From the NCBI RefSeq assembly GCF_020805785.1, contig NZ_JAJGZV010000008.1, positions 1-64,000 on the forward strand: 64,000 bases of DNA, given 5' to 3'. The notes below the pieces were generated by a model that saw only the letters and a list, made by a program, of their open reading frames with translations, was not told where the DNA came from and did no database searches. Shown here one piece after another: positions 49,330-58,196 of this stretch. Source of the stretch: Flavobacterium chungbukense (GTDB taxonomy: Bacteria; Bacteroidota; Bacteroidia; Flavobacteriales; Flavobacteriaceae). The translations under genes and the position numbers were made by a program. Within the stretch, counting starts at the first letter, position 1. Each line of letters opens with the position of its first letter.

Positions 49330-50957
49330 AGAAGCACAAAATAGAAGATATTTTTTCATCAATGGAAGACTTTTCGAGTGTTCCGCCTCCTGAATTATGG
49401 GGTCAGATTGAAGAAAAATTAGACAAACCTAAAAAGAAGAAGAAGAGAGCTATTCTTTGGTGGTCGGCTGCTGCATGCTTATTATTGGGGCTGCTTCTGC
49501 CTACAATTTTACATTTTTCTGGTTCACCTCAAAATAACAACTTAAACAATGGCGGTTCTGACAATAATAGTGTAGTTCTTGAAAATAATACAAACAATAA
49601 GAATAAAAATAATTCTGTTAACGAAAATGAAGAGAAAACTTTAGACACAATAAATAATGTTTTGTCTCCCAAAAATTCATTAACAAATCAACAACCGAAT
49701 CCAAATCAAGAAACTGCTGTTGCTAATTCTGATTCGAAAAATAAATCAAATAAAAACAATAATAATTCTAAATATGAAGAGCAAATCAATAGAAATGCTC
49801 CAAATCAAAATATTGGAAATCAAAGTTTAATTGCTTCTGAAGAAAAATCTAGCGGGAGATCTTCAGCGAAATCATCTTTTGTAAACAACAAAAAAGCTTC
49901 TAACAAAGGAATTTCTGAAGAAAGAATTGCTTTTGGAAAACCTAGCAAATTTAATTCGACGCCACAAAAACAGCTTTCAAATTCGATTTTTGAAGAACAG
50001 TTACTTCCAAAAAACAATAAAAATTTTGCTGCTAATAACAATAATGCTTTTGCCAACAATAACACTTTCAAACAAAATTTGAATAATCCTAAAAACAATG
50101 CTACTGACAAAACTGCAAACGGTATTACAAAAGAAAATTCAAAATTTGGAATGCCTTTAACCAAACAAGATTCGGTACAACTTGCAGAGCTTCAAAACTT
50201 AGAAAAAGGAATTTTGCCTTTGGAAGAGAAAAAAGACAAGAAAGAGAAAAAGGACAAAAAACTGGATTTGAATGAAAGATGGGCTGTGGCTGTTTTTGCA
50301 GGTGTTGCAAGTTCGGAAAACACTAAAAACGATAAAACACTAGGCAACGTAAACGATTCTAAACAATCCAATTCGTACGGAGTTAAAACAAAATATAACA
50401 TTAGTAATAAATGGGCTGTAAGTTCTGGAGTTAAATTTAATGAGCTTGGGCAAAAAGTTGCCAACGTATCTTATGTAAGTGCTAAAGGCAATACTCTTTT
50501 TGTTCCTGGAGTCAGCGCTACAGATTATAATAGCCCCGCACCAGTCGGAAATTCAGAATATATTTTAATCTCAAACACTACTAAAGAAGCTTTAAAAAGC
50601 GAAAATGTCCAAAGTGGAAAATTGGATCAGAACTTAAGATATATCGAAATGCCTCTAGAAGTTTCTTACTCTATTTTTAATAGAAATAAAGCCAGTATAA
50701 ATTTAAATACTGGAGGTTTTGTTGGTAAGTTAATCTCAAACAATGTTGCTTTAGACGGCCATAATATTGGGCAAAATACAACTGCAAATGATTATGTTTA
50801 TGGTTCTACTTTGAGCAGTACGGTTCAATATCGTGTGTATAAAAAAACGAATGTGTTTGTTGAACCTGCGATGAATTATTATATTAATCCGTTAAACAAT
50901 CAGTCCTTTAACCAGTTTCAGTGGGGATTAAATTTTGGTTTAAATGTTTCTTTCTAA
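49326..50957 (+). CDS. Anti-sigma-like membrane protein with Asn-rich linker and beta-barrel-like C-terminus
   Basis: A 543-aa protein. The N-terminal cytoplasmic part (about 1-38; IEDIFSSMEDFSSVPPPELWGQIEEKL) is anti-sigma-like, followed by one membrane helix (about 45-64). Then comes a long asparagine-rich, disordered stretch (about 70-300) and a C-terminal beta-rich domain (about 320-543) resembling outer-membrane beta-barrel domains and ending in FGLNVSF with terminal aromatic F. It overlaps the sigma gene start-to-stop by 4 nt. It may link the outer membrane to the sigma factor; that is inference. Confidence 0.72.
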   Translation: MKKHKIEDIFSSMEDFSSVPPPELWGQIEEKLDKPKKKKKRAILWWSAAACLLLGLLLPTILHFSGSPQNNNLNNGGSDNNSVVLENNTNNKNKNNSVNENEEKTLDTINNVLSPKNSLTNQQPNPNQETAVANSDSKNKSNKNNNNSKYEEQINRNAPNQNIGNQSLIASEEKSSGRSSAKSSFVNNKKASNKGISEERIAFGKPSKFNSTPQKQLSNSIFEEQLLPKNNKNFAANNNNAFANNNTFKQNLNNPKNNATDKTANGITKENSKFGMPLTKQDSVQLAELQNLEKGILPLEEKKDKKEKKDKKLDLNERWAVAVFAGVASSENTKNDKTLGNVNDSKQSNSYGVKTKYNISNKWAVSSGVKFNELGQKVANVSYVSAKGNTLFVPGVSATDYNSPAPVGNSEYILISNTTKEALKSENVQSGKLDQNLRYIEMPLEVSYSIFNRNKASINLNTGGFVGKLISNNVALDGHNIGQNTTANDYVYGSTLSSTVQYRVYKKTNVFVEPAMNYYINPLNNQSFNQFQWGLNFGLNVSF

Positions 50958-51000
50958 GTTGAATTTGATGTAATTTTAAGAAAAAATAATTTCATTTTTG

Positions 51001-51528
51001 ATGAACTTTACAATTTCCACAATAGATTCAAAATCAATTGCAACTGATTTATTTAGTGCAAAAGAAATCATTTTTGATAAAGCTGGTTTAGAATTGACTG
51101 ATCTTCAGAAAGAAAATGAAAGTGGAGAATATAGTGCTTTTCGCTTTTCATTAGACAATAAAAACATTTGTTATAGAGAAGCCAAAATAACGCCAACTAA
51201 AACAGGACAGTTTGTTACGTTATGGAAACGAAACGATAACGGAATTATTGAACCTTTTGATGCTAATGATTCTATAGACTTTGTTATTGTTAGCGTTCGA
51301 AAAGATCAAAATTGGGGACAATTTATTTTTCCGAAAAAAACTTTACTTGAAAAGGGTGTTTTTTCTACTGAAAAGAAAGAAGGAATTAGAGCAACGCGCG
51401 TTTACCCGCCTTGGGATGAAACCAAAAGCAAACAAGCTCAAAAAACGCAAAAGTGGCAATTGGACTATTTCTTCCATTTCACAAACAACCAAATTGATTT
51501 CGATCAACTAAAAAAAATATTCTCATAA
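51001..51528 (+). CDS. MepB-family protein
   Basis: A 175-aa protein matching the MepB family (YSAFRFSLDNKNICYREAKITPTKTGQFVTLWKR, WGQFIFPKKTLLEKG, ATRVYPPWD). MepB is encoded with the MepRA multidrug efflux genes in Staphylococcus, but its activity is unclear and no efflux pump is adjacent here. The ATG at 51001 is used rather than the TTG just before it. A bidirectional hairpin follows. Confidence 0.85.
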   Translation: MNFTISTIDSKSIATDLFSAKEIIFDKAGLELTDLQKENESGEYSAFRFSLDNKNICYREAKITPTKTGQFVTLWKRNDNGIIEPFDANDSIDFVIVSVRKDQNWGQFIFPKKTLLEKGVFSTEKKEGIRATRVYPPWDETKSKQAQKTQKWQLDYFFHFTNNQIDFDQLKKIFS

Positions 51529-51565
51529 AAAAAGGCAGTCTTAAAATGACTGCCTTTCTTTTTAT
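51529..51565. terminator. Bidirectional terminator
   Basis: AAAGGCAGTC and GACTGCCTTT flank TTAAAAT, with an A-run on the left and a T-rich run on the right, so it can end both the MepB gene and the convergent secreted-nuclease gene. Confidence 0.85.
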
Positions 51566-51577
51566 CCTGAAGATTTA

Positions 51578-54500
51578 TTATTTTTTGATAATCTTATCTT
51601 TAAAAATTACTTTATTATTTTCTGTAACGGTGTAAATATAAAATCCAGAAACTAGATTATGAACAGACATAACAGCTGTACTGATTTCAGATTCGCTTTT
51701 TACACTAATCGTATTTCCAATTACATGTCCGTTGATATCATACAGTTTGATTTTTAAATCTCTTCCTTGCGTCGTTTGCAAATCAAAATTGACAACATCT
51801 GTTGCAGGATTTGGATATGCACGAACTAGAGATTTATTTTTACCTCCAAAATCAGGAACAGCCAGAACATCCTGTTTCAATTCAAAACGAGCAATTACAG
51901 GTCCGTGATCAGACGTGGTAGTCGTATAACTTGCAATATCATTACGGGGATCATAAACTGCAGTTGAATTTGCAATATAATCATCTAATAATTCATTAGA
52001 AATTGTAATGTGATCTAAGAATCCGCCTGAGCTTAAAAAACTGTATGCACCAGCCTGGCTAATTTCTAAAGTAAGCGCTTTATAGTTATTAGTATCATTT
52101 ACAAAAACCTCATAAGAAGAAGGCTGGCCAGCAATAACTGAAGCTTTTACATCATCATTATAATCTCCTAAAAGAATAATATTTGAATTTGCATAATGTG
52201 CATCTAAACTATCTTTAAGAACTTGAGTATCATATTTACGCATATTGTAGCGAGAAATATCTGTTCCGCTGTTGGCACGCGCGTGAAGGTCAATTAACTG
52301 AATTTCATTTTTAACTCCGTTAAGATTTGTTTCTAAAGTTACCATGTAAGGCAAACGTCCAGAAGAGAAAAAACTGCTGTTTGTACCTCCAGGATAATTA
52401 GCCAGCGTTTTTGTAGCAGCGCGTAATTCATCGTAAAACTCTTTAAACATTACACGAGTTTTCTTCAATGTTGTTGTTTTGGTATTATAAAGCACAACTA
52501 ATTTTTGAGGTGGAAAAGTTGGATCTGAAGTTGGATCCCATGAATAAGACCAAGAAGTTGAAACTGTTTTTTCGAATGTTTTACCGTTTACATTTATTTT
52601 GGCAATTAAAGCATCAATTTGTGCGTCGCTAGAAACCTCTTGAACAACATATACATCTGCATCTAATTTATTCATAACTTTTGATACATTTTCCAACTGT
52701 AATGTTTTGTCGGCTGGACCGTAAGCAGCAGTTGGCGCTCCAAAAAATTCTAAATTATAAGTAACCACATCAAAAGTATCTGCTTTTGGTAAAGAAGAAC
52801 CTGTTAGTGAACCAATCTGCTTGCTTAAAGAAGTTCCTGTCACTGTAAGTGTTCCAGAAATTTTTAATTCTTTTGTTGTTGGAATAAATCTTGCATAAAG
52901 TGTTGTTCCAGCCGCTGCAACAGCAGAAGAAATTGCAATACTTGAAGCAAAAGAAGTATTATCTAACGATAGTTGGTACGAAGCTGGAGCTGTCAACGTT
53001 AAATTACCATATCCGTCTGCTTTAAAAGCAAAAGATTGACTTGCAGAAACTGCATTTTGAGCTACATCTCCAAAATCTAAAACTGGGTTTGAAGCCACAT
53101 AACCCGATTCGTTTGTAATAGCAAAATCATCAAAAGACCATTCTGCCGCATTATTGTTTCCGCCAGCTGTAGTTTCGTAAACCCATGCCAAATAAGTGTG
53201 ATCTGTTTTAAAATCTCCTAAATTAATGTATTGAGATTGTACATAAGTTCCTGTAGCAGTTGGAAAATTTCCATCAATTTCTGTCCAAGTTGCTAAAGTA
53301 GGATCGCTAACACCATCATAATTTGTAGAAACCATTAATTTTAAAGATGGTCCAGCATAAAATTTACGAGAATAGAAAGACAATAATGGAAATTGCCCAA
53401 AACTGTCTAAACGTAATTTTGGAGAAATCAGCCAGTCTTTACTTGGTATGTTTGTATCTGAAAAACCATTCACCAAAACAGCACCAGTTCCAGAATTTAC
53501 ATTTCGTGCCACAGTAGTGTGAGCCCATTTATTTAAAGGCCCTGAAACATTATATTGTGTCCATCCGCTGTTTGAAAGCACATTTGGATCATCAAAATTT
53601 TGAATGTAAGGATTGGTTCCGATTCCTGAAACTGAAATCGTTTTGCTTAAAGCACCTGTACTTTCATGCGTTATTGTTCCAGATAAAATACCAGAAGCAC
53701 TTGGTGTAAAACGTACATAAACCGTTGGCGTTGCATTTGAAGCAAAATCTGCTGCATCAAAACTTATAGAAGTTTGGAAAGCAGTATTGTCTTTTGAAAC
53801 TGTATAGTTAGCCGTTGCCGTTACAGTTACCGGAGCAGTAAGATTTGTTCCTTTAATTTGATAATTTAAACTAGCCGATTCTAAATTTTGTTCTACGCTT
53901 CCAAAATTAAGCGTTGTACTTGTAGTTCGTATAGATGGAATTAATGTACTAGAAGTTGTAACATCTAATTTATTAACTGTTGCTTGAAGGTTTTCAGAAG
54001 CATCTTCAGAAACAGAATAAACAATGTAAGCGGTATTTAAAGGTAAACCTGTAAAGATTTTAGAATACTCTAAAGCTTTGTCTGTAATATTTAAAGATCC
54101 TGACTGTAAAGCTGCAGCTCCAGTTGCATCCAAACCAGCTTTTACTTGTGCTGCAGTTGGTTGTGTACTTCCAGCAGCAGTTAAAACGAAATAGGTTTTA
54201 CCTGTTTCATTTAATTTACTAACAAAGTCAAAACCGTCAGATAAAACCTCAACAATTTTTGGGTAACCAGATTCATTAACTGGAGCAGTTGTATCTCCTC
54301 CAACTTTTATATTATCAATTGCAAAAGACGGTCTAGAACCTGAACCTCCATTTTGTTTACTAATCCATCTAATTTGCACTTCAGGCTGATTGTCGCAATC
54401 AGCAGGCAAAGTAACATTTATAGTTTGCGGATTCTGTGGAGTTGTTACTCCAGTACCTGTTTGCAAAGTAGTTCCACTAATATAAGACGTTGATGGCAAA

Positions 54501-54991
54501 GTTGTAAAAACTCCTGTTTGCCCCACTCTATATTGCAGAACCATTTCGTTTATACGAGTATTACTAGCAGTCACATCATAAGGATTACGAATAACCATTG
54601 CATCATACTGAACAATAACAGCTGTCTGACCAGATGTATTAAATGCCAAAGCAATAGTCAAATCTAAAGATCCGCTATTTAAGAAACCTATTTTTCCATT
54701 ATAATTATGAAAATTACCACTAGTAATTGATGCCGAACTACTCGCAACAAGAGGTCTATCAGCAACTACTGTTGCAGCAGTATTAAATGCGGATCCAGGG
54801 ACAAGAGAAGCTGTCCATCCTCTTAATCCAACTGGAAAAGCTGTAGCCGTCGCTTGCAGTCCAGTAAAGTTTTGAGAATAAGGTAATGTTTGAACTTCTG
54901 GCATCGTTCCCTGGGCAAAAATATTTCCAGAAAAGCAACCTATCAAACATAAAAAAGCCATTAGCTGGCGTGAAAAGTAAAGTTTTTTCAT
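51578..54991 (-). CDS. Large secreted EEP nuclease-like protein with T9SS sorting domain
   Basis: A 1137-aa extracellular protein. Signal peptide (FLCLIGCFSGNIFAQ), N-terminal beta-sandwich and choice-of-anchor-like modules with repeated SLDNTAF-like segments (about 380-440 and 660-730), a carbohydrate/adhesion-type domain (about 465-635; WSFDDFAITN), an endonuclease/exonuclease/phosphatase domain (about 750-1045; VTYNLEFFG, VVQEV, LLGDYNDD, SDHGPVIARF) and a C-terminal type A T9SS sorting domain (YPNPATDVVNFDL ... KIIKK). It is probably exported by the gliding/T9SS machinery and may degrade extracellular DNA. The second EEP protein of the window is at 11.7 kb. Confidence 0.88.
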   Translation of the reverse strand: MKKLYFSRQLMAFLCLIGCFSGNIFAQGTMPEVQTLPYSQNFTGLQATATAFPVGLRGWTASLVPGSAFNTAATVVADRPLVASSSASITSGNFHNYNGKIGFLNSGSLDLTIALAFNTSGQTAVIVQYDAMVIRNPYDVTASNTRINEMVLQYRVGQTGVFTTLPSTSYISGTTLQTGTGVTTPQNPQTINVTLPADCDNQPEVQIRWISKQNGGSGSRPSFAIDNIKVGGDTTAPVNESGYPKIVEVLSDGFDFVSKLNETGKTYFVLTAAGSTQPTAAQVKAGLDATGAAALQSGSLNITDKALEYSKIFTGLPLNTAYIVYSVSEDASENLQATVNKLDVTTSSTLIPSIRTTSTTLNFGSVEQNLESASLNYQIKGTNLTAPVTVTATANYTVSKDNTAFQTSISFDAADFASNATPTVYVRFTPSASGILSGTITHESTGALSKTISVSGIGTNPYIQNFDDPNVLSNSGWTQYNVSGPLNKWAHTTVARNVNSGTGAVLVNGFSDTNIPSKDWLISPKLRLDSFGQFPLLSFYSRKFYAGPSLKLMVSTNYDGVSDPTLATWTEIDGNFPTATGTYVQSQYINLGDFKTDHTYLAWVYETTAGGNNNAAEWSFDDFAITNESGYVASNPVLDFGDVAQNAVSASQSFAFKADGYGNLTLTAPASYQLSLDNTSFASSIAISSAVAAAGTTLYARFIPTTKELKISGTLTVTGTSLSKQIGSLTGSSLPKADTFDVVTYNLEFFGAPTAAYGPADKTLQLENVSKVMNKLDADVYVVQEVSSDAQIDALIAKINVNGKTFEKTVSTSWSYSWDPTSDPTFPPQKLVVLYNTKTTTLKKTRVMFKEFYDELRAATKTLANYPGGTNSSFFSSGRLPYMVTLETNLNGVKNEIQLIDLHARANSGTDISRYNMRKYDTQVLKDSLDAHYANSNIILLGDYNDDVKASVIAGQPSSYEVFVNDTNNYKALTLEISQAGAYSFLSSGGFLDHITISNELLDDYIANSTAVYDPRNDIASYTTTTSDHGPVIARFELKQDVLAVPDFGGKNKSLVRAYPNPATDVVNFDLQTTQGRDLKIKLYDINGHVIGNTISVKSESEISTAVMSVHNLVSGFYIYTVTENNKVIFKDKIIKK

Positions 54992-55232
54992 ACTGTTTAA
55001 GAATAGAGTTTTTAGAAGTCAAATTTATCGCCTTTAAAGTTAAGCCAATATTATAAAACCTTAAACTTAATGCTTACAGTTTTATCAATATAATTCAATA
55101 AAGCACAACACAATATTAAAGATACTAAAATAAAAACAATTAAAAAGCTCAAACACCAAACATTATTCAAAATAGCACAACCTTTAAAGCGTTTAAAAAA
55201 ACTCCACATTTCTTACAAACAAAGGGATTATA
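54992..55232. other. AT-rich intergenic stretch, no gene seen
   Basis: This part of the 304-bp gap between the secreted nuclease gene and the SDR gene holds no ORF with coding character, no tRNA and no obvious repeat. The minus-strand promoter of the nuclease-like gene must lie here, but no clean consensus pair is seen. Confidence 0.4.
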
Positions 55233-55272
55233 AACAAAAAAAAAGCAGTAAACTTTTGCTTACTGCCTTCTC
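55233..55272 (-). terminator. Terminator of the SDR gene
   Basis: On the minus strand AAGGCAGTAA pairs with TTACTGCTTT across an 8-nt loop, followed by nine T. Confidence 0.85.
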
Positions 55273-55295
55273 ACTTTGTTATGTAGTCTAAAAAA

Positions 55296-56048
55296 TTATA
55301 CTGCTGTATAACCGCCATCGGCTATGATATAACTTCCTGTTGTGAATGATGATTTATCTGAATTTAAGAAAACTACCAATTCTGCAATTTCTTCTGCAGT
55401 TCCTAAACGGTTCATTGCCGATTTAGCTGCCACAGCATTCATCATATCTTTATTTAAATTATCTTTTAAAAGTGCTGTCTCAATATAACCAGGCCCAACG
55501 GCATTGCAACGAATATTTTTCTGTGCATACTCAACAGCTATATTTTTTGTTAAACCTACAACAGCATGTTTAGAAGCCGTATACGCTGGACTAAGTGGCG
55601 CGGCAACCTGTCCGTGGATAGAAGCGATATTAACAATGCTTCCACCGCCGTTTTTCTCCATTTGTTCCAATTGATAACGGCAGGCATAAAAAACACCATT
55701 TAGATTAAGTGCTATAACTCTATCCCAATCCGCTGGTTCGTATTCTCCGGTTGGCTTTGCTGGTCCGCCCATTCCGGCGTTGTTGCACGCAATGTCAAGT
55801 CTACCGTATTTAGAAACCGTAACCTCAACCATGTGTTTATTATCACTGGCACTCGACGAATCTCCTTTTACAAAAAAAGCTTCGCCTCCCTTATCTTTTA
55901 TGATTTTTACGGTTTCTTCACCGTGCTCTACATTAATATCTGATACTACAACTTTTGCTCCTTCTCGAGCGTACGCTTCTGCTACTGCGCGTCCAATTCC
56001 TGAACCGCCTCCAGATACAAAAGCTACTTTATTTTCTAAAAGTGCCAT
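55296..56048 (-). CDS. Short-chain dehydrogenase/reductase (glucose 1-dehydrogenase-like)
   Basis: A 250-aa classical SDR. NAD(P) motif SGGGSGIGRAVAEA, NNAGMGG, the catalytic serine/tyrosine/lysine in SIHGQ...YTASKHA and the C-terminal FTTGSYIIADGGYTAV are all present. The D in VVSDIN after beta-2 suggests NAD preference. The substrate cannot be told; auto-annotations would say glucose 1-dehydrogenase or 3-oxoacyl-ACP reductase. It is monocistronic. Confidence 0.9.
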   Translation of the reverse strand: MALLENKVAFVSGGGSGIGRAVAEAYAREGAKVVVSDINVEHGEETVKIIKDKGGEAFFVKGDSSSASDNKHMVEVTVSKYGRLDIACNNAGMGGPAKPTGEYEPADWDRVIALNLNGVFYACRYQLEQMEKNGGGSIVNIASIHGQVAAPLSPAYTASKHAVVGLTKNIAVEYAQKNIRCNAVGPGYIETALLKDNLNKDMMNAVAAKSAMNRLGTAEEIAELVVFLNSDKSSFTTGSYIIADGGYTAV

Positions 56049-56205
56049 TTTATATATATTTAAAATTTGATACCTCTAATTTACGAAGAACTTCAATGAT
56101 GACAGTACTTTGAAGCGAGTTTACAATAAGATTAACGATTACCGCTAATGTTATGTTATTTGATATTAAAATGACCCTATTCTGATGAAAATTTCGTATT
56201 GTAAA

Positions 56206-56580
56206 TTAATTCTCTTCATCCAATTTCATGTTGCCTCGATCTTTATGATTGTCTGGATGTGAATTCGGATATCGATTCGGAGTGATATCAGAATTACGAT
56301 CTTTGTTTTCTACTGTTTTATTGGCTTCGTCTTCAGTGGAGACACCACGATTGGCATTTGCATTTTTAGAATCGGTTTTTGAAATTTTGGTCTTAATATC
56401 TTCGTTTTCGTTTCTTGCTCTTTCTACAATCTTTTTATCTCCATCGGCATCTGTTACCAATTCTTTATTGAGTTTTGCATCTTTTAACTCTTTGTCGTGC
56501 GAAACGTCTTTTCCTTTGGATTCCTCAATATTTTTTTGCGTTCCGTTTATCTTTTTTGTTCCTAAATTATTCGTTCCCAT
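56206..56580 (-). CDS. Hydrophilic, disordered hypothetical protein
   Basis: A 124-aa protein made almost wholly of charged and polar residues (K, D, N, E), with no hydrophobic core, cysteine or signal peptide. It is likely disordered, like the 101-aa protein at 23.0 kb. The chain begins MGTNNLGTKKINGTQKN and ends NMKLDEEN. There is no family match. Stress-related hydrophilins look like this, but the sequence does not prove it. Confidence 0.6.
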   Translation of the reverse strand: MGTNNLGTKKINGTQKNIEESKGKDVSHDKELKDAKLNKELVTDADGDKKIVERARNENEDIKTKISKTDSKNANANRGVSTEDEANKTVENKDRNSDITPNRYPNSHPDNHKDRGNMKLDEEN

Positions 56581-56732
56581 GGCATTTTTCTTTTGAGTTT
56601 CTTACCTAATATTACGAATTTAAAATTTTAAAACTAAGAGGTTTAACATTGCTTTTAGTTTATAACACCTTATTTTTCATAATTCACTATCTTTATTTAC
56701 AACATTTTACGATTCAACCTAAATCTTAACTT

Positions 56733-56939
56733 ATGAATTTCTTCAAAATCAAAACCAGTTGGTCTAATGCGGAATTTATTTTAATCAAAATTTGCATGGC
56801 TTCAATCTATATATTTATCGGAAGTTATTTTCACGAATTTTTTCAAAATTATTATTGGGCTTTAATCGAAATTTTTGCCTTTACTGCAATTTGGTTTTTA
56901 TATCAATGGATAAAGAAAATGAAATCTCAAGAGCAGTAA
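56733..56939 (+). CDS. Small two-helix membrane protein
   Basis: A 68-aa protein with two hydrophobic segments (about 16-34 and 42-60) and a basic end (WIKKMKSQEQ). No family is recognised. It is 46 nt upstream of the pseudouridine synthase gene, which has its own TATCTTTG box, so it may be a separate unit. No function can be inferred. Confidence 0.55.
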   Translation: MNFFKIKTSWSNAEFILIKICMASIYIFIGSYFHEFFQNYYWALIEIFAFTAIWFLYQWIKKMKSQEQ

Positions 56940-56964
56940 TTCGTTTTAATTTTAAGAAAGCCAC

Positions 56965-56972
56965 TATCTTTG
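56965..56972 (+). promoter_or_regulatory. Promoter box of the pseudouridine synthase gene
   Basis: TATCTTTG, a perfect TAnnTTTG match, 13 nt before the ATG at 56986. No TTG is clear upstream. Confidence 0.5.
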
Positions 56973-56985
56973 CAAAAAATTAAAA

Positions 56986-57567
56986 ATGCACAGACACTTC
57001 ATTCTTTTTAAACCTTACGGCTACTTAAGCCAATTTATTTACGAATTAAAAAGAAAGAAAAAGCTTTTGGGCGAATTGCATGATTTTCCTGAAGGAACAA
57101 TGGCAATCGGAAGATTGGATGAAGATTCTGAAGGTTTGCTCTTCCTAACTACAGATGGAAATATGAGCGAATTGGTTCGAAGCAAAAAAGTCGACAAAGA
57201 ATATTATGTTCAGGTGGACGGCATTATTACTCCCGAAGCAATTGAACAATTGCAAAAAGGTGTACAAATTGGACTTGACGGAGGCAAATACAAAACAAAA
57301 CCCTGCAAGGCCTTTATTGTAACGGAAATTCCTGATTTTGGAGCAAGAGCCAAAAAAATTAGAGACGAACGTCATGGGCCAACTTCTTGGGCTTCGATTA
57401 CAGTTAGAGAAGGAAAATTTCGTCAAGTTAGAAAAATGACTGCTGCAGTAGGTTTTCCAACTTTACGTTTGGTTCGAGTACGGATAGGAAATGTATATTT
57501 GCAAAACTTAAAAGCGGGAGAAGTTTGTGAAGTGAAAGATTTTAAATTAGAAAATTTGCCCATTTGA
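56986..57567 (+). CDS. rRNA pseudouridine synthase (RluE-like)
   Basis: A 193-aa RsuA-family pseudouridine synthase. The catalytic aspartate is in GRLDEDSEGLLFLT; LVRSKKVDKEYYVQV and GKFRQVRKM complete the RsuA pattern. There is no N-terminal S4 domain, as in RluE, which modifies 23S rRNA U2457 in E. coli. Whether this enzyme has the same target is unknown. TrmL-type methyltransferase follows 62 nt later. Confidence 0.9.
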   Translation: MHRHFILFKPYGYLSQFIYELKRKKKLLGELHDFPEGTMAIGRLDEDSEGLLFLTTDGNMSELVRSKKVDKEYYVQVDGIITPEAIEQLQKGVQIGLDGGKYKTKPCKAFIVTEIPDFGARAKKIRDERHGPTSWASITVREGKFRQVRKMTAAVGFPTLRLVRVRIGNVYLQNLKAGEVCEVKDFKLENLPI

Positions 57568-57629
57568 TAATTAGAAAATTTAAAAACTCAAACTCATAAC
57601 TTATAATTTATAACTCATAATTAAAAAAA

Positions 57630-58085
57630 ATGCTAAACGTAGTTCTTGTAGAACCTGAAATACCTAATAATACTGGAAACATTGGAAGATTGTGTGTTGG
57701 TACAGAAAGCCGATTGCATTTAATTCATCCTTTTGGTTTTGTAATTAACGATAAAAACCTAAAACGTTCGGGATTGGATTATTGGGTTCATCTTGATGTA
57801 ACCGAATATCAAAATATTGAAGAATGGATGCAGCAGATTCCTGATAAATCTCGTGTCTTTTTAATGAGTTCGCATTCTGAAAAATCGTATTTGCAAAATG
57901 AGTTTCAAGATGGAGATTGGTTAGTTTTTGGAAAAGAAAGTGTTGGCTTGAGTAAGGAGTTTATGGAAAGGTTCGAAAATCATTTGACGATTCCGATGTC
58001 TCCGCTAATTCGTTCTTTTAATATTGCTAATTCAGTTGCTTTTGTTATTGGTGAAGCGAAGAGACAAATTGGATTAAAAAAATAA
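57630..58085 (+). CDS. trmL: tRNA (cytidine/uridine-34 2'-O)-methyltransferase TrmL
   Basis: A 151-aa SPOUT methyltransferase that methylates the ribose at wobble position 34 of tRNA-Leu isoacceptors. The start VVLVEPEIPNNTGNIGRLC and the knot motifs LVFGKESVGL and IPMSPLIRSFNIANSVAFV are diagnostic. A perfect inverted repeat after the gene can serve as its terminator. It is convergent with the ABC ATPase. Confidence 0.95.
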   Translation: MLNVVLVEPEIPNNTGNIGRLCVGTESRLHLIHPFGFVINDKNLKRSGLDYWVHLDVTEYQNIEEWMQQIPDKSRVFLMSSHSEKSYLQNEFQDGDWLVFGKESVGLSKEFMERFENHLTIPMSPLIRSFNIANSVAFVIGEAKRQIGLKK

Positions 58086-58095
58086 TTTTTACGAT

Positions 58096-58186
58096 TTCCT
58101 GCAAGGTTTTTAAAACCTTGTAGGTATTTATAATTTCAATCACAATCTAATTTTAAACCTACAAGGTTTTAAAAACCTTGCAGGAA
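58096..58186. repeat. Perfect 30-bp inverted repeat
   Basis: Arms 58096-58125 and 58157-58186 are exact complements beginning TTCCTGCAAGG and ending CCTTGCAGGAA, around a 31-nt loop. It lies between convergent trmL and the ABC ATPase gene and may end both. Similar CCTGCAAGGTTTT palindromes occur in flavobacteria from memory. Confidence 0.82.
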
Positions 58187-58196
58187 GAGTCGAAAA

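Noticed and set aside
49820..50464. Minus-strand ORFs inside the anti-sigma-like gene
   Set aside because: They are mirror images of the low-complexity Asn/Lys-rich coding sequence and have no start or promoter support.
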